Below are positions 54,422 to 64,000 of a stretch of 64,000 nucleotides of DNA, piece after piece. The first letter of the stretch is position 1. Every line of letters begins with the position of its first letter. The notes under the pieces were generated by a model that was given only the letters and a program-made list of their open reading frames with translations, ran no database searches and was not told where the DNA came from. This stretch comes from Aaosphaeria pasadenensis (Eukaryota > Ascomycota > Dothideomycetes > Pleosporales): positions 186,001-250,000 of the forward strand of contig JAKLMB010000026.1 of assembly GCA_022813625.1 (NCBI GenBank), read 5' to 3'. The position numbers and the translations under genes were made by a program.

Positions 54422-57400
54422 GGAGTTGATGCGCCCGGGCGGTCCCCCGGTACACAGTGATCGCCAGAAGATCGCCGCACCGGGAGCCTGGCTCTCGGCT
54501 GCAGCGCTCCAGCCCATGAATCTGGCAGCGGCGTCGCCGTGACAGCTGCAGATCCATACACGACCCATTTTCTTTTGTTCATTGCACAACATCGGAGTTT
54601 CCTCAACGCCCATAGGAAGAGGTGGAGTTGATTTCTTTTCTTGAATTTCTCTTGTTTTATTCGGGTGTCTTTACATCCAGGCAGGCAAACAGCATAGCAT
54701 GGAACTGGGAGGATAAATCGTTCCCTTCCCCGGCGTCACATGCATTCCCAATCCCTTTCCTTTTCTTCAATTTCTTTTCCGACTCAGCATTGGGGGAATC
54801 ACTGATTTATATATGATACCCACGTTCTCCTGTCCCTTGCCAGAGGAGTGGACCGAGAGACTAGGCCTGGACGGATGAACCGTTCGTTGATTGCATTTTC
54901 TGGCGCGCATCATGCTGTAGGTGGAGGAACACACACACAATGTGGGTGTAGATATTACGCGTAGATAGAGCGTCACGAGAGGTGCCGAACAATATTCGGT
55001 TCCATCGCAATCCAAGTTACGACTGTGCGAGATTTCGCATAGTACTCCTAAAGCCACCCGAGAGACCTATTCTCCTGCGAGTGATGATAATGTGACGAAG
55101 ACCAAATCGCGATTTACTACTACTACAAACACCAACATCAGACAGGGAGCGGGCGCTGATTGAGGATTGAGGATGGAGGTATAGTACCACACCGCATCCG
55201 TAAGACTGGGAGAAGCACGCGATGTCTCTTATCCAATCTGAATCAATTTCCATCATAGTTTTGAAGGTAGAGAACGAAACAGAGAAGCACGCTGACTTTC
55301 TCGACGAAAGAAAGCGTCGCCCCAGTCTGAACAGATGTCTCTTGTACCTGACCAGCCCGGGCGACACGACTCTGGCTCGTTCCGCATCGTCGTCGCACCA
55401 CACGCACTGCAGACAGATCTTTGTCTCCAACTTGTGTGTGTGGGTGCATGCATGTGTCTGTTTCAAAGGTGCAAAAGGTAACGCCGACGACGCCAACGAG
55501 TGTGACAGCCAGGTCTACTCTACCTATACACGCTGCAATGGCAGTCGCCGCCCTCGCGTTTTCAAGTCATCTACTAGTTACCTAAGTGAAAATAAAGGCA
55601 AATTACTTCTTGTCGGCGGCCTCTGTAGACATCTACCAAGCCAAAGACACGATTATGGGGAACAACAGTACTGAACGAAGAAACGAAGAAACGAACGAAT
55701 GAATGCACTTCCGCATGCGTCTCCGTGTTCGAAATGGGCAAAGGATGGGGTCTCTTTTCATTCCTTGTTTCTGTTTTCTCATTCCTAGACCGTTAGTCTT
55801 GATTGGTCGGTTTGTTGGTCGCAAGCTTGGGCTAAGCCCGAATCAGGTAACAATAGGAAGAGCATTCCTCTTTCTGTTTCGTTCGTCTTTTCTGGTATTC
55901 TTACCAAGTTTGTGGTTTCTCATCCAGTCAATATCAGACAACAGTAACAGTGGGAGGTATTTAGCTCATGGACATTGCAGTGCAATAAGACCCACGACAA
56001 AGCACAATAGCACTTTGATTCTGGAGGTGGTCCTCTCGACGATGACGATGACGATGACAAGGATGACGCACGGTGTGCAAACGTGCGTCTCTTCTCTTGT
56101 CGATCGCTTGGGTATATTTGCACTTGGTCTTCAATACTCCTACCTTACCCGCGGTACCACGAGCGTACCGTACCGTACCCCCGTTGAATGGCAGGGTGCA
56201 GTCTCGTGTCGGGGGGGAGAGAGATCGGCGACAAGCGTTCGCGGTCCCCGCGCGCCTGGTAATGGCCGGCCGTGGCTCATGGATCTTCCACGGCTGAATA
56301 TGGGTAGACGATGGGTGGACGGAGCATTGAAACGCTCCAAACTTGCCCACCCAGCGCACGCTGGATAGAGTTGAACAAAGAGCGGAGGAGGAGTGAAAAA
56401 AAAGAAAAGAAGAACGTTCTAGTCGCTTGCAGAGGGATGGGGCAATCCTAAATGAGCGATTTTATATTGCGTTTGTCGGTTCCCATTTCAAGCCTCACAC
56501 GTCTGGGCTCGCTAGGAAAGTGCACTACAGTAGAGTAGATACGTTGTCAATACGTTGCAAATCGAAATGAATGTACTCGCAGAGATAAGATAGAGTACAG
56601 ATAACCAAGGTAAGGGCATCATGCCATCTGCGCAGTAAGGATGTACAGATTATCATCTATTACCTACCTAGCCGAGCCACAATAAAACGAGAGACCTACC
56701 TCGTCTCCTCAAGATGGCCAGGGTAGGTGTCGGAAAGGCGGCAGCTGACGATGGGCGGGTTGCTCTGATTCTCTTGGACCGAACAACACCGTGATGTCTG
56801 TTCCGTCGACTATCTATCTGGCCATCACGGATTGGTATGGCTAATTTGTACATGTGCATGTGTGTTTCGTCTGAGGCATGGGAAGGGGTCAGGTAAGGCC
56901 TTCAGATTACTTTTCTCCTGTTACACGACGACTACGGGAAGAGTTGAGACTAACTGAGGGAAAGCTGACACTTGCTGCTGTGGTCAGTGTCAGACCGGGC
57001 GTCTCTGCCAAGTGAACATTTGGTATTACATGTTCACGCGGCCAAGGTTGGGTGTGAGCATGAGCGTGAGGTGAGCGTCTCTCTGGTCAGAGTAGTCAGA
57101 GAGAGCGAGAGGGAGAGAGGAGCGAGGGGACACTAGAGGCGCTGTATGGGAAAGTGCTGGGCTGGCATGCTCGTTGTCCCCAATTCGTTATTGGAAGCTC
57201 AATCTATCTGAAGGCCTCCACTTTCCCAGTATATAGTCAGTACAGGAAAAAGGACATCCAGTGCCTCCCGTGCCTCCCTTCGTGCTCAATATGCATTGTC
57301 AAAATGCGAGCCTATCGCATGGCCAGCTTGCCATTGTTACTATGTATGTACATGTACTTCCTAAGCGAGGAGACTGCATCTACTTGTATCCGAGTACGGA

Positions 57401-58927
57401 GTACGAAGTGCGAGCTGCTATTGCATTATTATGAGACTGCGGCCTGGTAGGCGTGCAAGTATTGCACTTCGCTTGTACGGTTCATCCACACCGACAATGC
57501 CCATTCGCGCATCCCATGGCATGCAGGCGACGCATGGCTGTCCATCTTTTGCCTCTCTCGCTCTCCCTCCTCGCTACGAGGAAATCCGTGCAGCGCCAGC
57601 TTTCAGGAAGATGAGCGTGCAGCGACGATCTTTTCGACTTCTGCCTATCGGCAACACTCTCTGCCTTGATTGTTCCTTGGGTTTTGATGGACTGGGCTGG
57701 CATCATAGAGACATGCATGGGGCGGCATGATTAGGTGGGGTAGGGGGAGCAGGAGGGGGGAGTCTAGACCTTGGTAGGGCTGAGGGCGAACAATGGGCGG
57801 GTGACTGGGTCGTCACTTGTCCCTCACAAGTCTAGATCTTCGGAGGTCGAAAGTCTAAAAGAAGCCCGAATGAGCCAGTCAACTGCCACGGACCATGAAT
57901 AGAGACATGGACGACCGTTGTTGGTCAAACACTACGAGTACGACAGGCACTCAAGACCCAGGCTGGCGACTAAAGAGATCAACGGGTCGGGGACTCGGGG
58001 TGTACCGCCTCGCTTGCACGATAGACGCTGCAAGATGATGCTGCTACTCTGATATAGGTATGTTATGGGGTTTTCTACGCCGTACACAGCGACCCATTAT
58101 TCTTGGGAATTTCTCATCATGTTCAGAGTACACTAAGCCGTAGGAAGCCCTCTTGCTCAATGGCAACAGGTAGCTAAATAGGACACACAGGACCGGGAGC
58201 AGGGGGGATATTCTCGACATAGCACTTATCATATGCTGAAATCTAGAATCCCATGGATCGGGCATCGCAATCTCGTTGTTCCATCTGTTGTGCAGTCGTC
58301 ACAACCGCCGTAGGGTGCAGGGGCACATGCTGCGACGAACGGGCTGGCATGGAGATGCAGAACGAGCTCGTTTATCGAGGGGCGGCGGCATGGCGATAAC
58401 AAAGAGGCCAGAACATCTCGGTTCCATGCTTCAAGTCTCATGGGTATCTCTGTGGACAGCAATTACTTGCGATTGCGCGGGTTTTCTAAACCACCTTCGG
58501 CTTCAGCTGAGGGTGCGAAAACAGTCCTCACGTAGCACAGTGTGCCTCAAGGCGTATGTCTAGACGTTGCCATTCGAGATAGATTACCTTTCATACATAA
58601 TCGTTCCGGTCAACAATTAACGCTTTTCTGTTGTTATAGAAATTTGGAACAATGTCAAGATATTTAGGAACTGTATGTATGTACTCCTAAAAGAATGGTC
58701 CCTCTATACCGTACCGTTTCTATCTGTGGGATGAACACCGCTGTCAACGATAACCAATCGTTCCATCCTTGCCCATCGGAATGTCTCCTCGCTCTTGTTG
58801 CAATGCCCCTCTTTCTCTTAAATCAACATTAGTCATGTTCCAAATATCTTTAATCCCACTCAAAGTAGAGAGTTTGTTCACATCTTCTACACGATTCTCG
58901 CTATTATCGCTATAGAAGTCGCATGTT
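54422..58927. other. Gene-poor region downstream of the PH-domain gene
   Basis: About 4.5 kb without a supported gene. Features: a (GATGAC)n microsatellite at 56041-56058, TACGGAGTA at 57395-57403, GTACCGTACCGTACC tandem near 56163-56180, and GA-rich tracts near 57090-57130. Frames up to about 220 codons (for example plus 55703-56368) are chance openings without domains. Confidence 0.55.
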
Positions 58928-60930
58928 TTACGAACTCCTCTTTCCATAAGGCTCAAATGGGAAGATAGCTGCAACGCCGGCCATGACAATGTATAGTGCT
59001 GCACAAATGTAGATGGGAACGGGAGTCGATGTCTATTGATATGTCAGTCATTAACTCGGACCTGGGAAGATGGCTAAGATTGGATTACTCACATCAGCCA
59101 CCGTCGCAATGACTGCGCTCAAGATGCCCATAACTCTGTTCCACCCAATGGCAATTCCATTTCCAGTACCTCTATGAGCACTTGGCAACACCTCAGGGGT
59201 ATACGCATATCTGGATAGATCAGTAAACTTTTTTCTCTCTTCCTTTCAAACATGTTAACATACAAGGTCCCATAATAAATGTTCAGGCAGAAATTGATCA
59301 CGCAGGTGAAGACAATATTCTGGACATTGGTCCTGACCTGCGTGTAGGCAAAGAAAAATGCCATGGTGATCAAAGCGCCAATGACCATGGTGTACTTGCG
59401 TCCAAGCCGAGTCGCGCACATATAGCCCGCGAGGACGGGACCCCAGATGCCAGAGAAATTGACCAGTGTGTAATTGCGCCAGGTGATGTATGGTGAAGCT
59501 TCGCCGAATGATGCGCCACGCGACGACAGGTAGGCTGGGAGGAAGACATTGTAGAGCGGGTACGCAAGGCCGATAAGGGTCCAGGAAAACCAGATCAACG
59601 TCGTGGAGATTCCGATGCGCTTCGTAGCATAGAGGCCCTTCAGATGAACGCCAATCTCCCCCAGCGACCACTTCGACTTGACCGCGTGTGTTGCGGAACC
59701 CCGGCGACCCGAATTGATGGTACCGCAGGCTTGCATTTGTTCGAGGGTGAGCGAACAGGTGCGATTGTACTTCTGGGCAATCATCTGGAGGGTTTCGACA
59801 CATTCTGCATCTCTGCCTTCCCCAACAAGAAATTTGGGAGTCTCCTTCAAGCGAATGACGGTGATACGAGCAATAGACATCACGAAGACAAGAGCGCCGG
59901 CCGTGTACCATACGTATCGCCAACCTTGATTGTTTTCCTTGGTGCAAGGCGGTGCACCTTCAACCAGCGATGGGTCGTCGCAACTGTAGGAAGGGAGGAA
60001 TCCCCAGGCAAGAAACCCGGCCACCAACTGCCCGAGACCTAAAGTTTGAGATGAGCATATGTTATATCATGGTGGTTCAAGTGGCCTAACGTACCCCACC
60101 AAGCCGCCATAAGCGTGAGAAGCCATTGATCTTTGCCCGGCAGATACTCGAGAAACACGGCTGTGTCCAATACTAGATTGCCACCTGCACCAAAAGAGGA
60201 CAGGCAGACGAAAAGCCCAAGCACGATCCAATTTGGACTGGCGCCCGCTACAATGGCAAAGATGGAGCAAATCATCAGAGATACGTTGAAGGCAAACTTG
60301 CGACCAATCACGTCGGCCGTCAGTCCCCAGAAAAGAGCACCAACGAGCATGCCCACGTAGGCTGCGATCGTGAGGCCGGCAGGATAGCCGGGATTGAATT
60401 CAAGGCCAGCTTGGCCCGCGATGATGGATTGGATCAGCAGGATAAGGGAGTCGACTGCATATCTGGATTGCGGTCAGTGGATGCTGTTGGAGCGGTAGTT
60501 CCGAGTGGACATGAGTAAGGCCTCGGAATCGGAACGGAACAGGGTTGGAAAAGTGGGTAAACAGCTACTGCACTCACCCAAAGCCATTGAGGATGAATAG
60601 CTTGACCTGATACCCTGTGAATCCAATCTCATCAATTGCCTAACATAATCAGTATTCCCTCCCATGACGTCGACTCACGCCCCGGGTATGCTTCGTTGCG
60701 GAGTCGACTAGGAAGTTCATGAAAGTGTTCAATAAAGGCGCGATCGCAGCCAGTCAATTGTGAAGACTGACATTGTTAATCAGATGCATCTTGGCGTTTA
60801 ACACAGGATCTGTATGTTCCTGCTGTAGAATGTCGCCCTTGCCAATCGAGGTGTTGTCCTCTGACAGCCTTTCGGGGTCGACATTCTGCGCCGGAGCGAC
60901 CTTTTTGTCATCTAAATGTTCGGACGCCAT
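58928..60930 (-). CDS. MFS transporter (sugar-porter/SV2-like type)
   Basis: Six exons (60930-60772, 60639-60578, 60462-60095, 60038-59264, 59210-59093, 59032-58928) join in frame to 528 residues. A hydrophilic N-terminus of about 60 residues precedes 12 predicted helices. Landmarks: AIDEIGFTGYQVKLFILNGFG before helix 1, GLTADVIGRKFAFN (loop 2-3 motif), RLKETPKFLVGEGRD (loop 6-7), AGYMCATRLGRKYTMVIG (loop 8-9) and TPEVLPSAHRGTGNGIAIG (loop 10-11). This pattern fits the eukaryotic SV2-like/fungal membrane-transporter branch rather than classic hexose carriers. The C-terminus is short (FEPYGKRSS). Substrate unknown. It is flanked by non-coding DNA on both sides and belongs to no visible cluster. 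Confidence 0.92.
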
Positions 60931-62271
60931 TGTATTCTACTGCGAGTCGCTTTCGGGCCGAGATGACGACTTGCGTACTACTGTGTACAGGAGCAAAAAG
61001 CGATTGTTGATGATGATTTTGTGTTCATGTATGTTGTAATAGCAGTCGTGTAGAAGGAAGGATACAGCTATCTACAATACCTGTCTGCTAGGCAAGATGA
61101 CGTAGTAGGCGCTTCTCGGGAGGTGACTCGAGTCTGTGTACGGAGTATGGTGCGCCAAACGCGTCGTATGGTAGATTCTCGTCTAATAGGATCGATTGCA
61201 CCTGGGGATTTCGTAGACGCGCAGAAGGGGGCGAGTGAAAGGAAAGCGAGTAAAAGGCAGGAGGCATCCCATATCGAGGACAGGAGGAAATTGGGATGTA
61301 ACGGTGCCTTTTAAAGTTGCAAGGAATCGAGAGGCGACATCAAACACAAGGTACGAGTAGGTAGTAGTTAGTTACCTAGGTAAGGATAAGTTGGGGAGGT
61401 TGAGGTACGAAGTATCCACAACCACTGAGAGAAGCCGGCATACTCGCACGTGGAGGGTCTGTCATTGGCCAGTCGGGGGACGATGGACATGAGGGGATCA
61501 TCATCCTGGAGGCCTTTTACCTGTAGATGCAGGTAGATGCTCGGCCGCCCAGCCACTTTCCCGTCTGCAACGATCGCGTCCAGCCTCTAGTAGCTTAGCG
61601 ATGTGCCGATGTACCACTTTGTTCAGTTGCTACGGAATTTAGTGGCATTACTTGGATACCGCAACAACAACGAACGACCGCTGGAAACGTCTGTGAAGCC
61701 GTGGTTCAATCGCAATCCCCCCAAGTCTAGCGCATCGTCCATCCGTCTTGGAACATCCATTCATTAGCAATTGGGGTCTTGGTCTGGACTGGTTGGGATT
61801 CGTTCAAGCAACTTGAGTAGGTACCTAATACTGGAGATGGATTATGTTCTGGGCTAGCTTCTACCTAATGTACCGTACGCAGTCAAACAAGGAAAACCAA
61901 ATCAAACTCCACTCCTCGTAACACCGTGGGAACGATCTGCAACGAAATTGCGTGATGCAACATCACATCAGGCCTGTTTGTGTACTCATATCACATAACG
62001 CCGTAACTCGTGCGATGCGTGCTACCGCCTCACAACCCACACGCGCCACGCACCGCCCCTCCTCTTTTCTTGAAGGAAAAATGAAATGTATCCACAAGGA
62101 TGAAACCAGGAAGATTGAACATTTAAGAAATATATACCTTGTGCAGTTGGGGGGTATTTGCCCAACTCCTGCGAACCAAGTAAATCGTGAAATACTAACG
62201 CCGGGGTGAAAATCGATTACCGAAATGTTTGAATCCACAACAACAGAACCATAATGATCCTGCTGAACAAG
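60931..62271. other. Intergenic region between MFS gene and CAF-1 subunit gene
   Basis: Transporter promoter plus 3' flank of the CAC2 gene. TACGGAGTA is at 61139-61147 and the palindrome TACCTAGGTA at 61373-61382. No gene or RNA recognised. Confidence 0.55.
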
Positions 62272-64000
62272 TTACCGCGTTGGTGTCTGGGTTGGTGTGT
62301 TCTCTTCAGTCGAGGCAATTGCATGGTCAGCATCGATGCCGCTCCCAAAGATCACTGGGGTAGGTGCAACCCTCCTCCTCCTCTTGCCCTCGCGGCCTTC
62401 CTCAGCTTCTAGCACCACTTGCAGGTCTCGTTTCCTGCTGCTCACACCATCCTCTCGCTCCGATTCGCTCGAGCGGCGTCCGTAAACGACACTGACAGAG
62501 CTGCTTGCACTATGCGTGCCGCCTTGGGCAGGCGTCATAGGCGGAGTCCACATCGGTACGGGACCTGAATTGGTCGCTGTTATCCCAGGGACTTGAGACA
62601 TGGCAGGCGTCGGAGCATTCATGTTGCTTTGATCCCCAAGTGAGGGAGCAGCAAACGAAGAGGCGGTGGCAATGCTCGAGACAGAATTGCTTCTGGTAGG
62701 ACTGCCGGACCGTGCTGGTATGAATGAGCTTGATGCCGCCGTAATGCCGGCAGCGGGGTGTTTGGGCTGAGGGGTCGAACTTGTAGGAGGCACGCTGGAT
62801 GCGGTGGGCGTAGCCATGGGCGTGGACTGAGCAGAAGACTGGGACGTCGTGGTGTTGATGGTCGAAGGGGTGTGGTGTGTCCGAGTCTGGGTCGGCAATG
62901 GTCCTGTATACTTCTCTCCCAATTCGCCTGGCGCAAAGGAGAGAGCAGAGCAGAATCCATCTGACGAACTCATCAGAAGTGTCGATCCATCCGAGGACCT
63001 GAGACATGTTAGTGTGGAAGCAACCCGGAAAAGACATGTCTACTTACCATGTGACGTCCGTGAAGGTGGCAAAGTGCAGGTTACTAACAACAGAAAGGGG
63101 CTTCTGTTGTTGGGTGTCATAGATGTGAACCGCGTCTTGCGTTGCAACGGCATAGATCATGCGGTATGGTAGCTTGAAAGCAGATTCGGGTCCGGCCGGT
63201 GGGCCGTTGGACGTCGGTGCATCGCCATCGATATGCTTCGGGGAGGCAGAGGTCAGGCTGGGTGACGGCGATGGAGCACTCGTCAATCGCGGAGGGTCCA
63301 TTGACGCATGTGATGTCGGTGCCTTGGACGGTATGGCTGGCTCAGGCAAAGCTTGGATTTCTTCCTCGGAGGAAGCGGTGTCGATAGTGATTTGCTTTGT
63401 GGGTTGAGCTGACTGACGGAGTGTGTAGTAGACCGGAGAGCAGCGGACGGCGACGGAAGGCTTCTTGTGCCCAGGGAGATATGCGACGGGAGGTTTGTTC
63501 AACCCAGCACGTGTGTAGATGTAGACAGTGTTGGTGATATCCTCTGTTGGCTTGACACCTTCTGTTAAAGAGGGATGCACTGTCTTATATTGCCCGGCCG
63601 GCGTGAATAGCAGACTTCCATCTGGGGCAAAAGCAAGGCGCCTGAAAAACGACGTCAGGGTCTCATTTGCGTACATGGGAGCGTTCCGAACACCCAAGCC
63701 GCTGAGGCTATTTAGGCTCGGGGAATTGGGCATGACCGCTGGTAGCGGCATCGAAGGCGCTGGCGAAGCAGATCGGCGCATTGCGGGAGATGATCCGAAG
63801 GAGGAGCGTCGACTGTGGGATGTGGGTGGATTCATGGGGAGGGCCAATGATTGCGGTGTTCCGGGTGCAGACGGTACGGGCGAACCAGCTGCAATAGCGG
63901 TGTCATTGGAAACGAACGAAGCTCGGCCGCCAAAGTCGGGGGGTGCAGGGCTGTTGGACGAGATTCGACGGGCAGGGAGGTCCATCCTGTGTATCTTTTG
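62272..64000 (-). CDS. CAC2: Chromatin assembly factor 1 subunit B-like (CAC2/p60), 5' end off window
   Basis: Two exons are visible (64000-63048 and 62998-62272; intron 49 bp), giving 559 residues in frame. The frame is open to the right edge (QKIHR before MDLPARRISS), so upstream WD40 blades most likely lie outside the window. Visible blocks: ETLTSFFRRLAFAPDGSLLF, the VYIYTRAGLNKPPVAYLPGH segment and HKKPSVAVRCSPV, followed by YRMIYAVATQDAVHIYDT, then across the intron FTDVTWSSDGSTLLMSSSDG, typical WD blades of CAF-1 p60. The C-terminal 200 residues are Ser/Thr/Pro-rich and end with a basic patch GKRRRRVAPTPV. CAF-1 deposits H3-H4 on newly replicated DNA, and the p60 subunit bridges the complex and Asf1. 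The internal Ser/Pro-rich insert at about 190-240 looks species-specific. Confidence 0.85.

Noticed and set aside
55703..56368. 221-codon plus-strand frame
   Set aside because: No domain, no intron or leader logic, and contains microsatellite-encoded MTMTMTR-type sequence.
61690..61735. tRNA-like GGTTCAATCGCAATCC box
   Set aside because: No matching A box or acceptor stem could be folded around it.

Overview
The window looks like a chromosomal segment of a filamentous ascomycete (Pezizomycotina, quite possibly Dothideomycetes; the class is an inference). Evidence: short spliceosomal introns (mostly 46-76 bp, GT..AG), Zn2Cys6 regulators, a HET-domain gene, an AA9-like secreted protein, a full-size PDR-type ABC pump, and fungal housekeeping genes (eIF3a, a CAF-1 p60-like subunit). 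Most genes were resolved by joining exons; for those the summed exon lengths keep frame and rejoin motifs split by introns.

Layout. 1-2715 (minus): 5' part of a ten-exon gene fusing a PrnB/IDO-like (DUF1864) haem-dioxygenase-type domain to a cytochrome-P450-reductase-like FAD domain; it runs off the left edge. 4.6-5.4 kb: class I glutamine amidotransferase-like protein. 7.2-8.1 kb: secreted AA9-like protein with unusual active-site and disulphide substitutions. 8.7-17.7 kb: a possible catabolic group with a Zn2Cys6 regulator, a class II aldolase and a DapA-family aldolase sharing one divergent promoter, a Y_phosphatase3-type phosphatase and an MFS sugar-type transporter. 18.1-18.9 kb: START-like DUF7053-type protein. 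21.8-23.6 kb: CCHC zinc-knuckle protein with 11 knuckles. 24.8-26.9 kb: HET protein.

27.1-31.6 kb is the most rearranged stretch: a microsatellite, three back-to-back perfect hairpins, a repeat-bearing broken coiled-coil gene, and two alpha-L-rhamnosidase-like gene remnants joined head to head. 31.7-34.0 kb (minus) is a second Zn2Cys6 regulator, divergent from a PDR ABC transporter (34.6-39.0 kb); a short inverted-repeat element sits in their shared promoter, and a related copy lies at 19.24 kb.

39.6-43.0 kb is eIF3a (TIF32). 44.2-45.4 kb encodes a 2EXR/DUF7730-like protein and 45.7-46.6 kb a five-exon small secreted protein with four cysteines. A gene-poor stretch (46.6-58.9 kb) holds only a PH-domain-like protein gene (52.7-54.4 kb). 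It is rich in simple repeats and in two recurring intergenic words, TACTCCGTA/TACGGAGTA and TACCTAGGTA. 58.9-60.9 kb is a second MFS transporter. 62.3 kb to the right edge is the 3' part of a CAF-1 subunit B (CAC2) gene.
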